From JAEKNW01 sp963678375 (GTDB lineage: Bacteria > Cloacimonadota > Cloacimonadia > Cloacimonadales > JAFGVF01), in assembly GCA_963678375.2 (NCBI GenBank), contig OY782831.1, forward strand, positions 62,001-126,000: a DNA stretch of 64,000 bases, given 5' to 3'. A program made the position numbers and the translations under genes. Every line of letters begins with the position of its first letter. Position 1 is the first letter of the stretch. This document shows positions 42,822 to 51,700 of the stretch, one piece after another. The notes under the pieces are model-generated. The model saw nothing but the letters and a program-made list of their open reading frames with translations. It had not been told where the DNA came from and ran no database searches.

Positions 42822-45026
42822 ATGTATAATAGAATAGCAGAGATTACTGATTTATCTGCAAAGCAAGTTGAAAGTGTCCTATCCTTAACTGATCAAGGTT
42901 ACACTATCCCCTTCATAGCAAGATATCGTAAAGAACAGACAAATTACTTAAATGAAATAGATATAAAAAAAATCTTAGAAGAATACGAAAAAATTCTTAA
43001 ATTAAATACTAGAAGGGAAGAGATTATAGCTACTCTAACAGAAAGAGATCAACTTACAAATAAGTTAAAAGCTCTATTGGACCAAGCTGATAAAATATCT
43101 CTTTTAGAAGAGATTTATAAGCCATATAAGAAAAAGCATAAAACTAAAGCAATGTTAGCAAGAGAGAATGGTTTAGAAGAAGTTGCTGAAAAACTCCTTT
43201 ATTACAAGCAAAAAAGATCCAGTGATTTTCATAAGTTCATTGGGAACAAGTATCCGAATCAATCAGAAATCATTAAGGATGCACTTTATATTGTTATAGA
43301 AGATATTGCGAATAACCAGTATTTGAGAGAGGTTTTAAAAGATATCTATTTGCAAAAAGGTCAACTAATTGCAGAAAAAACGAAAGATGATAGTCTCGAT
43401 TCTGAAAGACTATACCAAAACTACTATTCTTTTAGAAAAGCTCTCAAATATCTAGAATCTTTTCAAATCTTAGCTATTAACCGAGGTGTTAAAGAAAAGA
43501 TTCTTACTAGTAATATTGAACTTGATTTAGATATTTTATATAAGATTGAAAGGATTCTGAGAATAAACACTAGCTTAGCTTATTATAAAGAACTGCTCCA
43601 AGCAATAAAAAAAGCATATTCTGCCCATCTTAGACCATCTCTTACCAGGGAGCTTATGAATGATTTAACAGACAAGGCAGAGAGTCGCTCAATAGAAGTT
43701 TTTGCTAACAACTTAAGAGCATTACTATTAAAGCGTCCTTTCAAAGCTAAGAGTGTTTTAGGGATCGACCCTGGCTTCAGAACTGGATGTAAACTTGCAG
43801 TTGTTGACCAGTTTGGTAACTATCAAGAATCTTGTGTTATATACCCAGTTCCCCCATATAATAAAGTTAAAGAAACTGAAGCTATTATTCTAGGTTTATA
43901 TAATAAGTATCATTTTGATGTGATTGCAATTGGTGACGGTACTGCCTCTTTTGAAACTTCCCAAGTAATCTCACAGATTATTCAAAATAATAAACTAGAT
44001 TCTAAATTTACAATAATTTCTGAATCCGGAGCATCAGTCTATTCAGCTTCTGAGATTGCTCAAGATGAATTTCCAAGTCTAGATCTTACTATCAGATCTG
44101 CTATATCTATTGCAAGAAGAGTATTGTCCTTCCTTGATGAAATGATTAAAATACCTCCTGAATCAATAGGAGTAGGTATGTATCAACACGATATTAATGC
44201 AAAAAGGCTAAAAGAATCACTGGATTTCGAAGTCACTTCAATAGTCCATCATGTTGGAGTTGATCTCAATACCTCTTCCCCATATCTATTAAAATTTGTC
44301 TCAGGCATCACCCCCTCAGTTGCAAAAAATATTGTTCATTTTAGAAAAGAAACAGGTGCTTTTGTAAGTAGAAAAGATCTATTGAAAGTGAAAGGTTTCG
44401 GACCAAAAGCCTTTGAACTAGCCTCTGGTTTCTGTAGAGTAGCTAATTCATCTAACCCTCTTGATAACACCATCATCCATCCAGAAGATTATCCAAAAGT
44501 GATAAAATTACTTGAATGCCTTGGAGATAAACAGAAATTAAGCTCTTTAACTTATACTGATTTAAGGAAAATAGTTTCAAGTCTTCCTAAGCAGAACATT
44601 ATCTGCCCAGAACTTTCTCAACATGACATAGATTTCATCTACTCAGCCATTGTGGAACGAGACATTGACCCAAGACTATCTCTTCCAAGTGTAAAATTAT
44701 CTGATAAAGTACCTAGTATAAAAGACTTCATTGTTGATTCTTTATGGCAGGGTGAAGTTAAAAATGTAACTGATTTTGGTATATTTGTAAGCCTTGGCAC
44801 AAAAACTGATGGTTTAATACATGTTTCTAATTTCACTAGTAAAAAAGAAATGTATAATAAATATCCCCCTGGCAAGCTTATTAATGTTAGGGTAAAATCA
44901 CTTGATATTGAAAGAAATAGAATTCAATTAGAAGTTTGCAAGCTTAGAAAGTTAAGTCTTATTAAATTTCATTATATAATCAAAAAGACCTCTGAAAAGA
45001 GGTCTCAGACCTTTGACAAAGTCTAA
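42822..45026 (+). CDS. tex: Tex family RNA-binding transcription accessory protein
   Basis: 734 aa. Order of Tex domains intact: N-terminal helical part (VESVLSLTDQGYTIPFIARYRKEQT near 16-40), YqgF/RNase H-like domain (SVLGIDPGFRTGCKLAVVD near 310-328, AIGDGTASFETS near 367-378, ISESGASVYSASEIA near 397-411), HhH domain (YQHDINAKRLKESLD; VGVDLNTSSPYLLKFVSGI), and C-terminal S1 domain (WQGEVKNVTDFGIFVSLGTKTDGLIHVSNF near 644-673). Involved in transcription/translation stress responses. The last seven codons lie inside the adjacent insertion sequence: the IS begins at 45004 and changes the C-terminus to SQTFDKV. The function is probably unaffected. Confidence 0.93.
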   Translation: MYNRIAEITDLSAKQVESVLSLTDQGYTIPFIARYRKEQTNYLNEIDIKKILEEYEKILKLNTRREEIIATLTERDQLTNKLKALLDQADKISLLEEIYKPYKKKHKTKAMLARENGLEEVAEKLLYYKQKRSSDFHKFIGNKYPNQSEIIKDALYIVIEDIANNQYLREVLKDIYLQKGQLIAEKTKDDSLDSERLYQNYYSFRKALKYLESFQILAINRGVKEKILTSNIELDLDILYKIERILRINTSLAYYKELLQAIKKAYSAHLRPSLTRELMNDLTDKAESRSIEVFANNLRALLLKRPFKAKSVLGIDPGFRTGCKLAVVDQFGNYQESCVIYPVPPYNKVKETEAIILGLYNKYHFDVIAIGDGTASFETSQVISQIIQNNKLDSKFTIISESGASVYSASEIAQDEFPSLDLTIRSAISIARRVLSFLDEMIKIPPESIGVGMYQHDINAKRLKESLDFEVTSIVHHVGVDLNTSSPYLLKFVSGITPSVAKNIVHFRKETGAFVSRKDLLKVKGFGPKAFELASGFCRVANSSNPLDNTIIHPEDYPKVIKLLECLGDKQKLSSLTYTDLRKIVSSLPKQNIICPELSQHDIDFIYSAIVERDIDPRLSLPSVKLSDKVPSIKDFIVDSLWQGEVKNVTDFGIFVSLGTKTDGLIHVSNFTSKKEMYNKYPPGKLINVRVKSLDIERNRIQLEVCKLRKLSLIKFHYIIKKTSEKRSQTFDKV
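44988..45003. repeat. Target-site duplication (left), = tex terminator stem-loop
   Basis: ACCTCTGAAAAGAGGT, an exact 16-bp direct repeat of 46665-46680. It is a 6-bp stem with a GAAA loop, flanked outside by AAAAAG. Joined to the TTTTT that follows the right copy it is a complete Rho-independent terminator. Confidence 0.85.
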
Positions 45027-45051
45027 GATACCTTAGGCTTTGTTTTTTTTT
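45017..45051 (+). terminator. IS left-end terminator
   Basis: 11-bp stem (45017-45027 with 45032-45042, one G-U pair) with a 4-nt loop and nine T. It stops readthrough from tex before the transposase and replaces the terminator that the IS split off. Confidence 0.85.
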
Positions 45052-45138
45052 ATTATAAAAAAAGCATAAAAAACTTGACAATATATAGGATAAGTATATT
45101 ACTAATCAATAAGTTAGCTTATATTAAAGAGGTATTTA

Positions 45139-46580
45139 TGATTAAAAAGAAAGAATCAGTTCAACCTGAACTTGAATTTGTAATAATAGAGGACTTAGTA
45201 CCTAGTGACCATCTTTTACGGTATATTGATGAGACCATTGATTTCAATTTTATTTATGATAAGGTTGAACATTTATATAGCACTACAACTGGTAGACCAG
45301 CTATTGATCCAGTGGTTATATTTAAAATGTTCTTGATTCAATACATGTATGGCATAAAATCAGAGTGTCAGCTAATGAAAGAAATACAAGTTAATGTTGC
45401 ATATAGATGGTTTTTAGGTTTTAAACTTACTGATAAAATACCTCATTCATCAGTATTTAGTCAAAACAGAAGGCGAAGATTTACTGATAGTTCAGTATTT
45501 CAAGAGATATTTGAAGATATTGTAGAACAGGCATTTAAGCTATGATTTATAGAAGGTAAAGTATTATTTACCGACTCAACTCACACAAAGGCTAACGCAA
45601 ATAATAGAAAATTTGAATCAATTAAAGTAGAAAAGAAGCCTTCAGAGTTTATAGATGAATTAAATGAAGATGTAAATAAGGAAAGAGAAAAACATAATAA
45701 AAAACGTTTTCAAGAAAAGAAGCAAAAGTGGAAGAAAAAGAAATAAAAAAGAGTAAAACAGATCCAGAAAGTGGCTTTTTAACAAGAGAAGGTAAGCCAA
45801 AGGGATTTTTCTATCATGACCATAGGAGTGTAGATAATAGATATAATCTAATAACAGATGTACATATAACTCCTGGTAATGTTCATGATAGTATTCCATA
45901 TTTAAATAGATTAGATTATCAATTAAAAAGGTATGCTTTTCCAGTTCAAGCAGTTGGAATTGATGCAGGATATAACACTTCAGCAATATGTAAAGGAATA
46001 ATAGAACGTAACATATTTGGAGTTATAGGTCAGAGGGGGCAAAAAAGGTTATTTTAGAAAGAGCAAGTTTAAATATATTAGTTCTGAAGATGTTTATATA
46101 TGCCCAAACAATTGTAAATTAAGGTATAAATTAACTATGAGACAAGGCTATAATGTATATGAGTCAAATGTAGATGATTGTTGTGTATGTCCATTAAGGA
46201 ATAAATGTGTGACATCAAAAACAGGCAAAAAGGCAATGACAAGGCATGTTTGGGAACATTATAAAGAAGAGATTATGCGTAACAATAAAACTGAACTAGG
46301 TAAAAGTATATATAAAAGAAGAAAGGAGACTGTCGAAAGAAGTTTTGCTAATTCGAAGTAGCTTCATGGTTATAGATATGCAAGATTTATTGGATTAGAG
46401 AAGATGAGATTTCAGGCTTATATGACAGCAATATCACAAAATATAAAGAAAATAGCTAAATTACTCTTAAAACCAGGAAATAAGAAGAAAATCTTCATTT
46501 TTATAAACAATTTACTTGATTTACTTAAAAATATCATAAAAAACTTTGATATAAGCCATTATAAGACAATATTGACTTAG
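45139..46580 (+). pseudogene. IS1182-family transposase, multiply broken
   Basis: The start ATG 45139 follows an AGAGG box. The N-terminal part is clear: VIIEDLVPSDHLLRYIDETI, GRPAIDPVVIFKMFLIQYMY, QVNVAYRWFLGF and PHSSVFSQNRRRRF. Breaks in order: an in-frame TGA at 45543-45545 before FIEGKVLFTDSTHTKANA; a frameshift near 45700-45730 before TDPESGFLTREGKPKGFFYH; a frameshift near 46035 within GQRGG-KKGYFRKSKFKY; and an in-frame TAG at 46359-46361 in FANSK-LHGYRYARFIG. The last part runs to TAG 46578-46580. The DDE catalytic blocks (DSTHTKAN, VGIDAGYNT, KRRKETVERSF) are all visible, so decay is recent. Confidence 0.88.
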
Positions 46581-46620
46581 TACAAATTGTAAATGGATCA
46601 ATAAGGAAAAATATCAGAAA

Positions 46621-46652
46621 ACAAAAGCCCCTCACAAATTAGGGGCTTTTGT
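46621..46652 (+). terminator. IS right-end terminator
   Basis: 12-bp perfect stem ACAAAAGCCCCT with its complement around an 8-nt loop, 40 nt after the transposase stop. It overlaps the inner part of the right inverted repeat and is nearly symmetrical. Confidence 0.75.
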
Positions 46653-46664
46653 CAAAGGTCTGAG

Positions 46665-46680
46665 ACCTCTGAAAAGAGGT
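46665..46680. repeat. Target-site duplication (right)
   Basis: ACCTCTGAAAAGAGGT, identical to 44988-45003, followed by ATTTTTC, which was the U-tract of the original tex terminator. Confidence 0.85.
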
Positions 46681-47074
46681 ATTTTTCTCAGTCCTTATCG
46701 TAAATATCAATAAGAACTCTGTATTCAATGCAATAAAATATCCCTCATAGTTCTTATATCATTCATTTAATAAAAAAGTTTAAAAAGATTAACCGCAGAT
46801 AATAATTTATTTGTTATTAATAACTTTACTTATATGAACTATTTACAAAACAGGGCTCATTTCTCTAGAAAAATTATTCCACAACTATCTTTTTGAGCTG
46901 AAAGACCATTTTTATTTACACTTAATGATAAAGCAGAGTATTTCAGCTTAATTTTGATGAAAAAAAAGAAAATAATAGTTAAGCATTTGCTTCAATTTTC
47001 AGAGAATAATTGGTAATTGGTATGGTTTACCAATTGCTCTATATCTCTGTAAGGATTTATTTGAAATACTCAAA
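46681..47074. other. AT-rich intergenic region downstream of the IS
   Basis: About 390 bp between the IS and the end of the asparagine-synthetase-like gene. A short inverted repeat AATTGGTA/TACCAATT lies near 47010-47035 but has no T-run. No gene can be read on either strand. Confidence 0.4.
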
Positions 47075-48778
47075 TTAATCATAAAAAAACATAATCAATT
47101 GTATTGCTTTTAGCAAAGAGCTGCTAGAGCTAACTATTTTGTTATTGTGGTAGTTATCAGCTAAGTCCTTAATTGAAGCAATATCTAAAAAATCACTATT
47201 CTTGATTTTTGTTGAATTTAAATTATCGTATAGCCATTCTTTAAGTAGCATTAACATGACTTCTGAGTCTCCGCTCTGATAACCAAGACTAAGTTTATTA
47301 GAAATATAGCCTTGGGCATAATCTAAATAACGATTAGATGACCAGTATATTTTAGTATCATATCTAGCTATTGGATAATTTCTTAGCTTTGGTGATACTA
47401 ATTTCATTATTTGTTTATTAAGTAAAGCCTTATGCCTAACTTTAGGGTCAATTGAAAAAAATAAATCAGTTAATACCCTTTGAGCTCCGATCATAATATT
47501 AGGAATACACTCGTCATAAAGTTTTTGACTTGGAGCATACATATAGCTATTATGATATCTAAATCTAACACTGTCTAATATATCTCCGTAATGAAAATCC
47601 TTAGTCAGATTTATTGAATCAATAACTTCAGTTAGGTGTTTTTGGCAGGATTGTTGAAACACATTTTGAATATCAGTATTAAAATAATTTTGATTATTTG
47701 TTTTTAAAACACTAAAATAAGCATCTACATGTCCTGATTTAATACTATTTTTAAGATTTTTTGATAATTTATTATAGCTATATCTTCGCATAAAGCATAT
47801 AAATCCACCATCAATCATAAAAAGATTTTTTGCATTCAATTTAGATAAATGATCAATGATTGGTATTGAGGTTATGGGGAAAGACATCTCATTTCTTTTA
47901 GTATAATTTTTTACTAAATTAACAATATTATTAACATTTTGTTCAATATGATTATTATAAGTTTCATTTTTAAAACGGAATTTATATGCTAATTTTTTCG
48001 CAATATCTACATCAGGATTGAGACTATCTCCAAAAGTATGTGTAGTAAAATTGATGTTATAATGCAGTAGAATTGCTAATATTGTTCGAGAATCTACCCC
48101 CCCAGACAAGCCTAGGGATAAATTATACTTAGATAAATTCCTGATTAGTTTTCCCAAAGGTTCAATAATTTCTGCTATGTTTATATTTTTATCGTATTTA
48201 TCAGTTAATGGTGTGTAATAATGGTTCTCTGTTGATAATGACTTTTTTACTAAGCTATAACTCATTATACCACTCACAACTTTAATATTATTGAATAAAC
48301 TGTTGTTTCTGTAGCTATGATTAAGGTACCAATAAACACCTAATGCCTCATAATCAATTATTGAACCAGTTAATGTGCTTATCCAATGTAAATCAGTACT
48401 AAGTATTAAAGAATCGGAATCACTATAATAGTAAAATTTTCTTAAATTAAGCTTATCACAGAATATTCGTATATTATTATTAGAAATTTCAATTATAGTA
48501 AAAGCACCTGAAAGGTTCTTATAATCTCCACTCTTCAACATCACAAATAATTCTTCGTCAGAAATTAACTCTAATGAAGAATTATTTACAGGTGATCCTA
48601 AAACAATAAGAGTCAAATCTTTATGTTTTAGGCATTTACATGTGCTGATTATACCACCTGCCTCATAAACAATATTACTATGCTTAGCTGAATAAAGGAC
48701 ATTGTTCTTGCAATGTATGTGATCTAATCTTTCAAAATTTTTCTTTTTATAGTTTATAATTCCCAAAAACCAGCTCAT
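47075..48778 (-). CDS. Asparagine-synthetase-like ATP-dependent amide ligase without glutaminase Cys
   Basis: 567 aa. The second half starts with the ATP pyrophosphatase loop LGLSGGVDSRTILAILL near 223-239, then THTFGDSLNPDVDIAKKLA (near 252-270), so it should adenylate a carboxylate. The first half resembles a class-II glutaminase domain (LVVLGSP-type strand, SGAFTIIEIS, REFYYYSDSD-like) but begins MSWFLG, with Ser in place of the essential Cys2. It therefore cannot take nitrogen from glutamine in the normal way. Relatives include lasso-peptide cyclases, beta-lactam synthetase and polysaccharide-cluster amidotransferases. Its ATG directly follows the heparinase stop (TAAATG), and its AGGGGG box lies in that gene's last codons, so translation is coupled. 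Substrate unknown. Confidence 0.75.
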   Translation of the reverse strand: MSWFLGIINYKKKNFERLDHIHCKNNVLYSAKHSNIVYEAGGIISTCKCLKHKDLTLIVLGSPVNNSSLELISDEELFVMLKSGDYKNLSGAFTIIEISNNNIRIFCDKLNLRKFYYYSDSDSLILSTDLHWISTLTGSIIDYEALGVYWYLNHSYRNNSLFNNIKVVSGIMSYSLVKKSLSTENHYYTPLTDKYDKNINIAEIIEPLGKLIRNLSKYNLSLGLSGGVDSRTILAILLHYNINFTTHTFGDSLNPDVDIAKKLAYKFRFKNETYNNHIEQNVNNIVNLVKNYTKRNEMSFPITSIPIIDHLSKLNAKNLFMIDGGFICFMRRYSYNKLSKNLKNSIKSGHVDAYFSVLKTNNQNYFNTDIQNVFQQSCQKHLTEVIDSINLTKDFHYGDILDSVRFRYHNSYMYAPSQKLYDECIPNIMIGAQRVLTDLFFSIDPKVRHKALLNKQIMKLVSPKLRNYPIARYDTKIYWSSNRYLDYAQGYISNKLSLGYQSGDSEVMLMLLKEWLYDNLNSTKIKNSDFLDIASIKDLADNYHNNKIVSSSSSLLKAIQLIMFFYD

Positions 48779-51700
48779 TTATTGCTTCCCCCTTAGTATT
48801 AATATTTTAGATAAGTATCTATCTGATGGGGTATCAACCGATAAAAAATAAACACCATTTGGTATTATAGGCAAAGGACTATTTTTATTGCTAAATTCAT
48901 AAATAGAATTACCTTTTGTTGCTTTATTATCCTTTAGAGATATAATCTTTTGACCTTTAATATTATATATACCAATATTGAAGGTTGTCTCACTCTTAAA
49001 ATTTAGGCTAAGCTTCAACATTGATAATCTGCTAACAGGATTAGGATAATGATAAACTTCATTAATAATATTATTACTATCATTATTATCCTCACAATCC
49101 AACAATTCAATATCTTGTATTGTTTTTAAAATGCTATTATTCATTATCATAGTATTGTAATCTAAAGCAGACAATCTTGAATCATCTTGCAATGATATAT
49201 AATATTTATCTAATTCTATGTATAAACTATCTAATTGTGAAAGGTCTGGATGCTCAAGTAATTGATCCAAAATATGTACAGCTAACTGTGTATTACCATC
49301 CTTTCTAGCACAATACGCCTTAAAAGATTCAGTAAAACAAATATTATCATTTGTATTAATATAATCATTTTCTAAAATTGTTAGAACGGAATAAATATCT
49401 GAGCTATTTTCAGATATGTTATACAACCTTGCTAAAGATATATCAGCTTCCCCACTGCAATCAGATATTAATTGATTATAAATCTGCTTAGCTTGGGAAA
49501 ACTGGCCTTCCTTTTCATACACTATGGCTTGTTTTAAAGAAGTGTTTGAAGTACTAAGATTAACTGGATCTGTTAAAAATGGTGAAAATATTACATTCCA
49601 GGAAGTAGGGTAGAACGTGTTTCCAATATTGTGTTGATTAGATGACCCCCACCAATTATCTCTACAATAAAAATCCTTAGGGTCATTATCAGAAATATAA
49701 ACTGAATAACCATTACCAGGTATAATTTCGTTACAAAGATAATCCATTACAGGATACGATTGTCCAGATAGTTTAATCTCAGGAGTATCTAAAGAGGATA
49801 CTCCAGTGTAATTAATTGAGTTTAATAGTGTACATTTTTCTATAACAGGATAAGAAAGCCTTGAACTATAAATGCTTGCATACTTACTATGATTAACTGA
49901 ACAGCTCTGTATTAATGGAGATGAGTTATATACCCAAATACCATATCCATTATAATCAAACGATGATGATTTAATAGTAGACTTATTCAATGCAAGGGAT
50001 ATATCTTTTACCAATATGCCGGTAGTCATGTTACTCGTAAAATTAGACCTGTTAATATAGAACTCATTACATTTATCATTTATAATGCCTACATTATTAT
50101 TGTTGAAGTTAGAATTAGAGATATGAGCTTTACCCTCATTCATTATTGCAATATTACTGTGAGATAATTGAGCATATGAAATGGTAGCTTCACCTGTAGA
50201 ACTAATGTGAATACCACTCCATGTATCTCTATGATTGTCAATAATTACCTCATTATATAAGTCTCCATTAATAAAAAGAGTACCTTTTACATTAATTCCA
50301 CAACTAGTATCAAAAATAATATTAGAGTTAGGTTCAATAGCTAAGATTGATCCTTGTGGGATATTAATATTATCAGTAAACCTCAAATTATCATAACCTA
50401 AAGTTAAACTATTAAAACTATCTATAGAATCATATGTACCTTTATATAAAACTAAATCATCATTTACAAAATTACTAGTTAGCAAGTCATCATAAGAATA
50501 ATTGATTAATATTTTAGTCGAATCAAATGCTAAATTATGAATAAAAGCTTGTTCTTCCTCATCATATTTATTCATAAATTTCATTGACACATTAACAGCT
50601 TCAACATTATTTTTTATAATAACCACTTTTCTTTCTGGTTCTGAGTTCGAACTGCAAACAATTTCGACTGAATCATTATTCCACTCAATTATGTAATTAT
50701 CTGACTCTGAGGAGCTAAAGACAGTTTGATAAGTTTGATTTACTACAGATATTTTTAGATTTGAACCATTAGTTAGAACTAATTTGCATGGAAGATTGTT
50801 TTGATCGGTCTCATATATGAAATGATCAGAATCTGTTAAAACACGAATATTTGCACTAGGAAATAATATCTCAGAATTAGATTCTGTACCTATATATATA
50901 TAATTAAGATTATCTGAATTAGAGAATACTAATGACTTTGATGATACTGAAGATTCAATTAATTGAAGCTTAGGACCTTCAGAGTCATTAAAAGCATCAA
51001 ATATTGAACAATGTTTTACTTCTCCTATAATATTCTGATAATAAGGTCTAATAGCTATATGATAAGCATTTTTGAAAAATGGTAACCTATCATTAATGTT
51101 GATGGAGTAATTTTGATTTGAAACAAAGAAAAGTTTTAATCCAACATTTATATTATCAATGACAGCCTGTCCCCCCACAAATATTTCAGGACCAAAACTC
51201 TGAGTAATATCAATAGAATTATTAGAATTTACTACATAAGTATATGGAGTTGCTGTATTATCTAGGTATGCGGCGGTATGATTCTGTGTTATGATATCAA
51301 TAGGAGTATCTCCAAAATTTGTTATCTTGTCAAAAACAACGCTAACATTATTATCTAATCTATAAAAAGTCCTATTATTAGTAACATCATTATTATCATG
51401 TAAAATACTAATTGACGAAGAGCTTACTGTTTCTGTACTCATACAATAATTAGCACTGGACTGTGTACATGTTATATTAGAATCAGTTCTTTCAGATAGA
51501 GCTATCGGTCTAAGAACATTCTGATCAATATCATTATTATCTATATAATTTTTAAGAAGATCTGTCGTGTTATTCAGATAGTCTGATTCCATAGAGAATA
51601 AGCTTTCAGCATCGTCTGTTGTAATTATTAGATTATGAGCTAGAGGAGAACTCATCCATAATCTGTATCGATAGCTATTTTCAGTTGAATTACTCCTAGT

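Larger units (their letters stand above)
45004..46664 (+). mobile_element. IS1182-family insertion sequence, 1661 bp, defective
   Basis: Bounded by perfect 17-bp inverted repeats CTCAGACCTTTGACAAA (45004-45020 and the complement of 46648-46664) and by a 16-bp target duplication (44988-45003 and 46665-46680). The transposase inside is of the IS1182 (DDE, DUF772-type N-terminus) kind, which has about this size and is known for inserting at palindromes with long direct repeats. The element also carries a terminator just inside each end. It cannot encode transposase because of two nonsense codons and two frameshifts. The family was assigned by motif recall only. Confidence 0.85.

Noticed and set aside
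45543..45545. In-frame TGA in the transposase as recoded UGA (glycine)
   Set aside because: ligA, rsmI and the Nudix gene use TGA as their true stop, and the transposase has other lesions, including a TAG and two frameshifts. It is a nonsense mutation.
45660..45986. Minus-strand ORF inside the IS as a passenger gene
   Set aside because: It is antisense to readable transposase motifs and is low-complexity Leu/Phe-rich.
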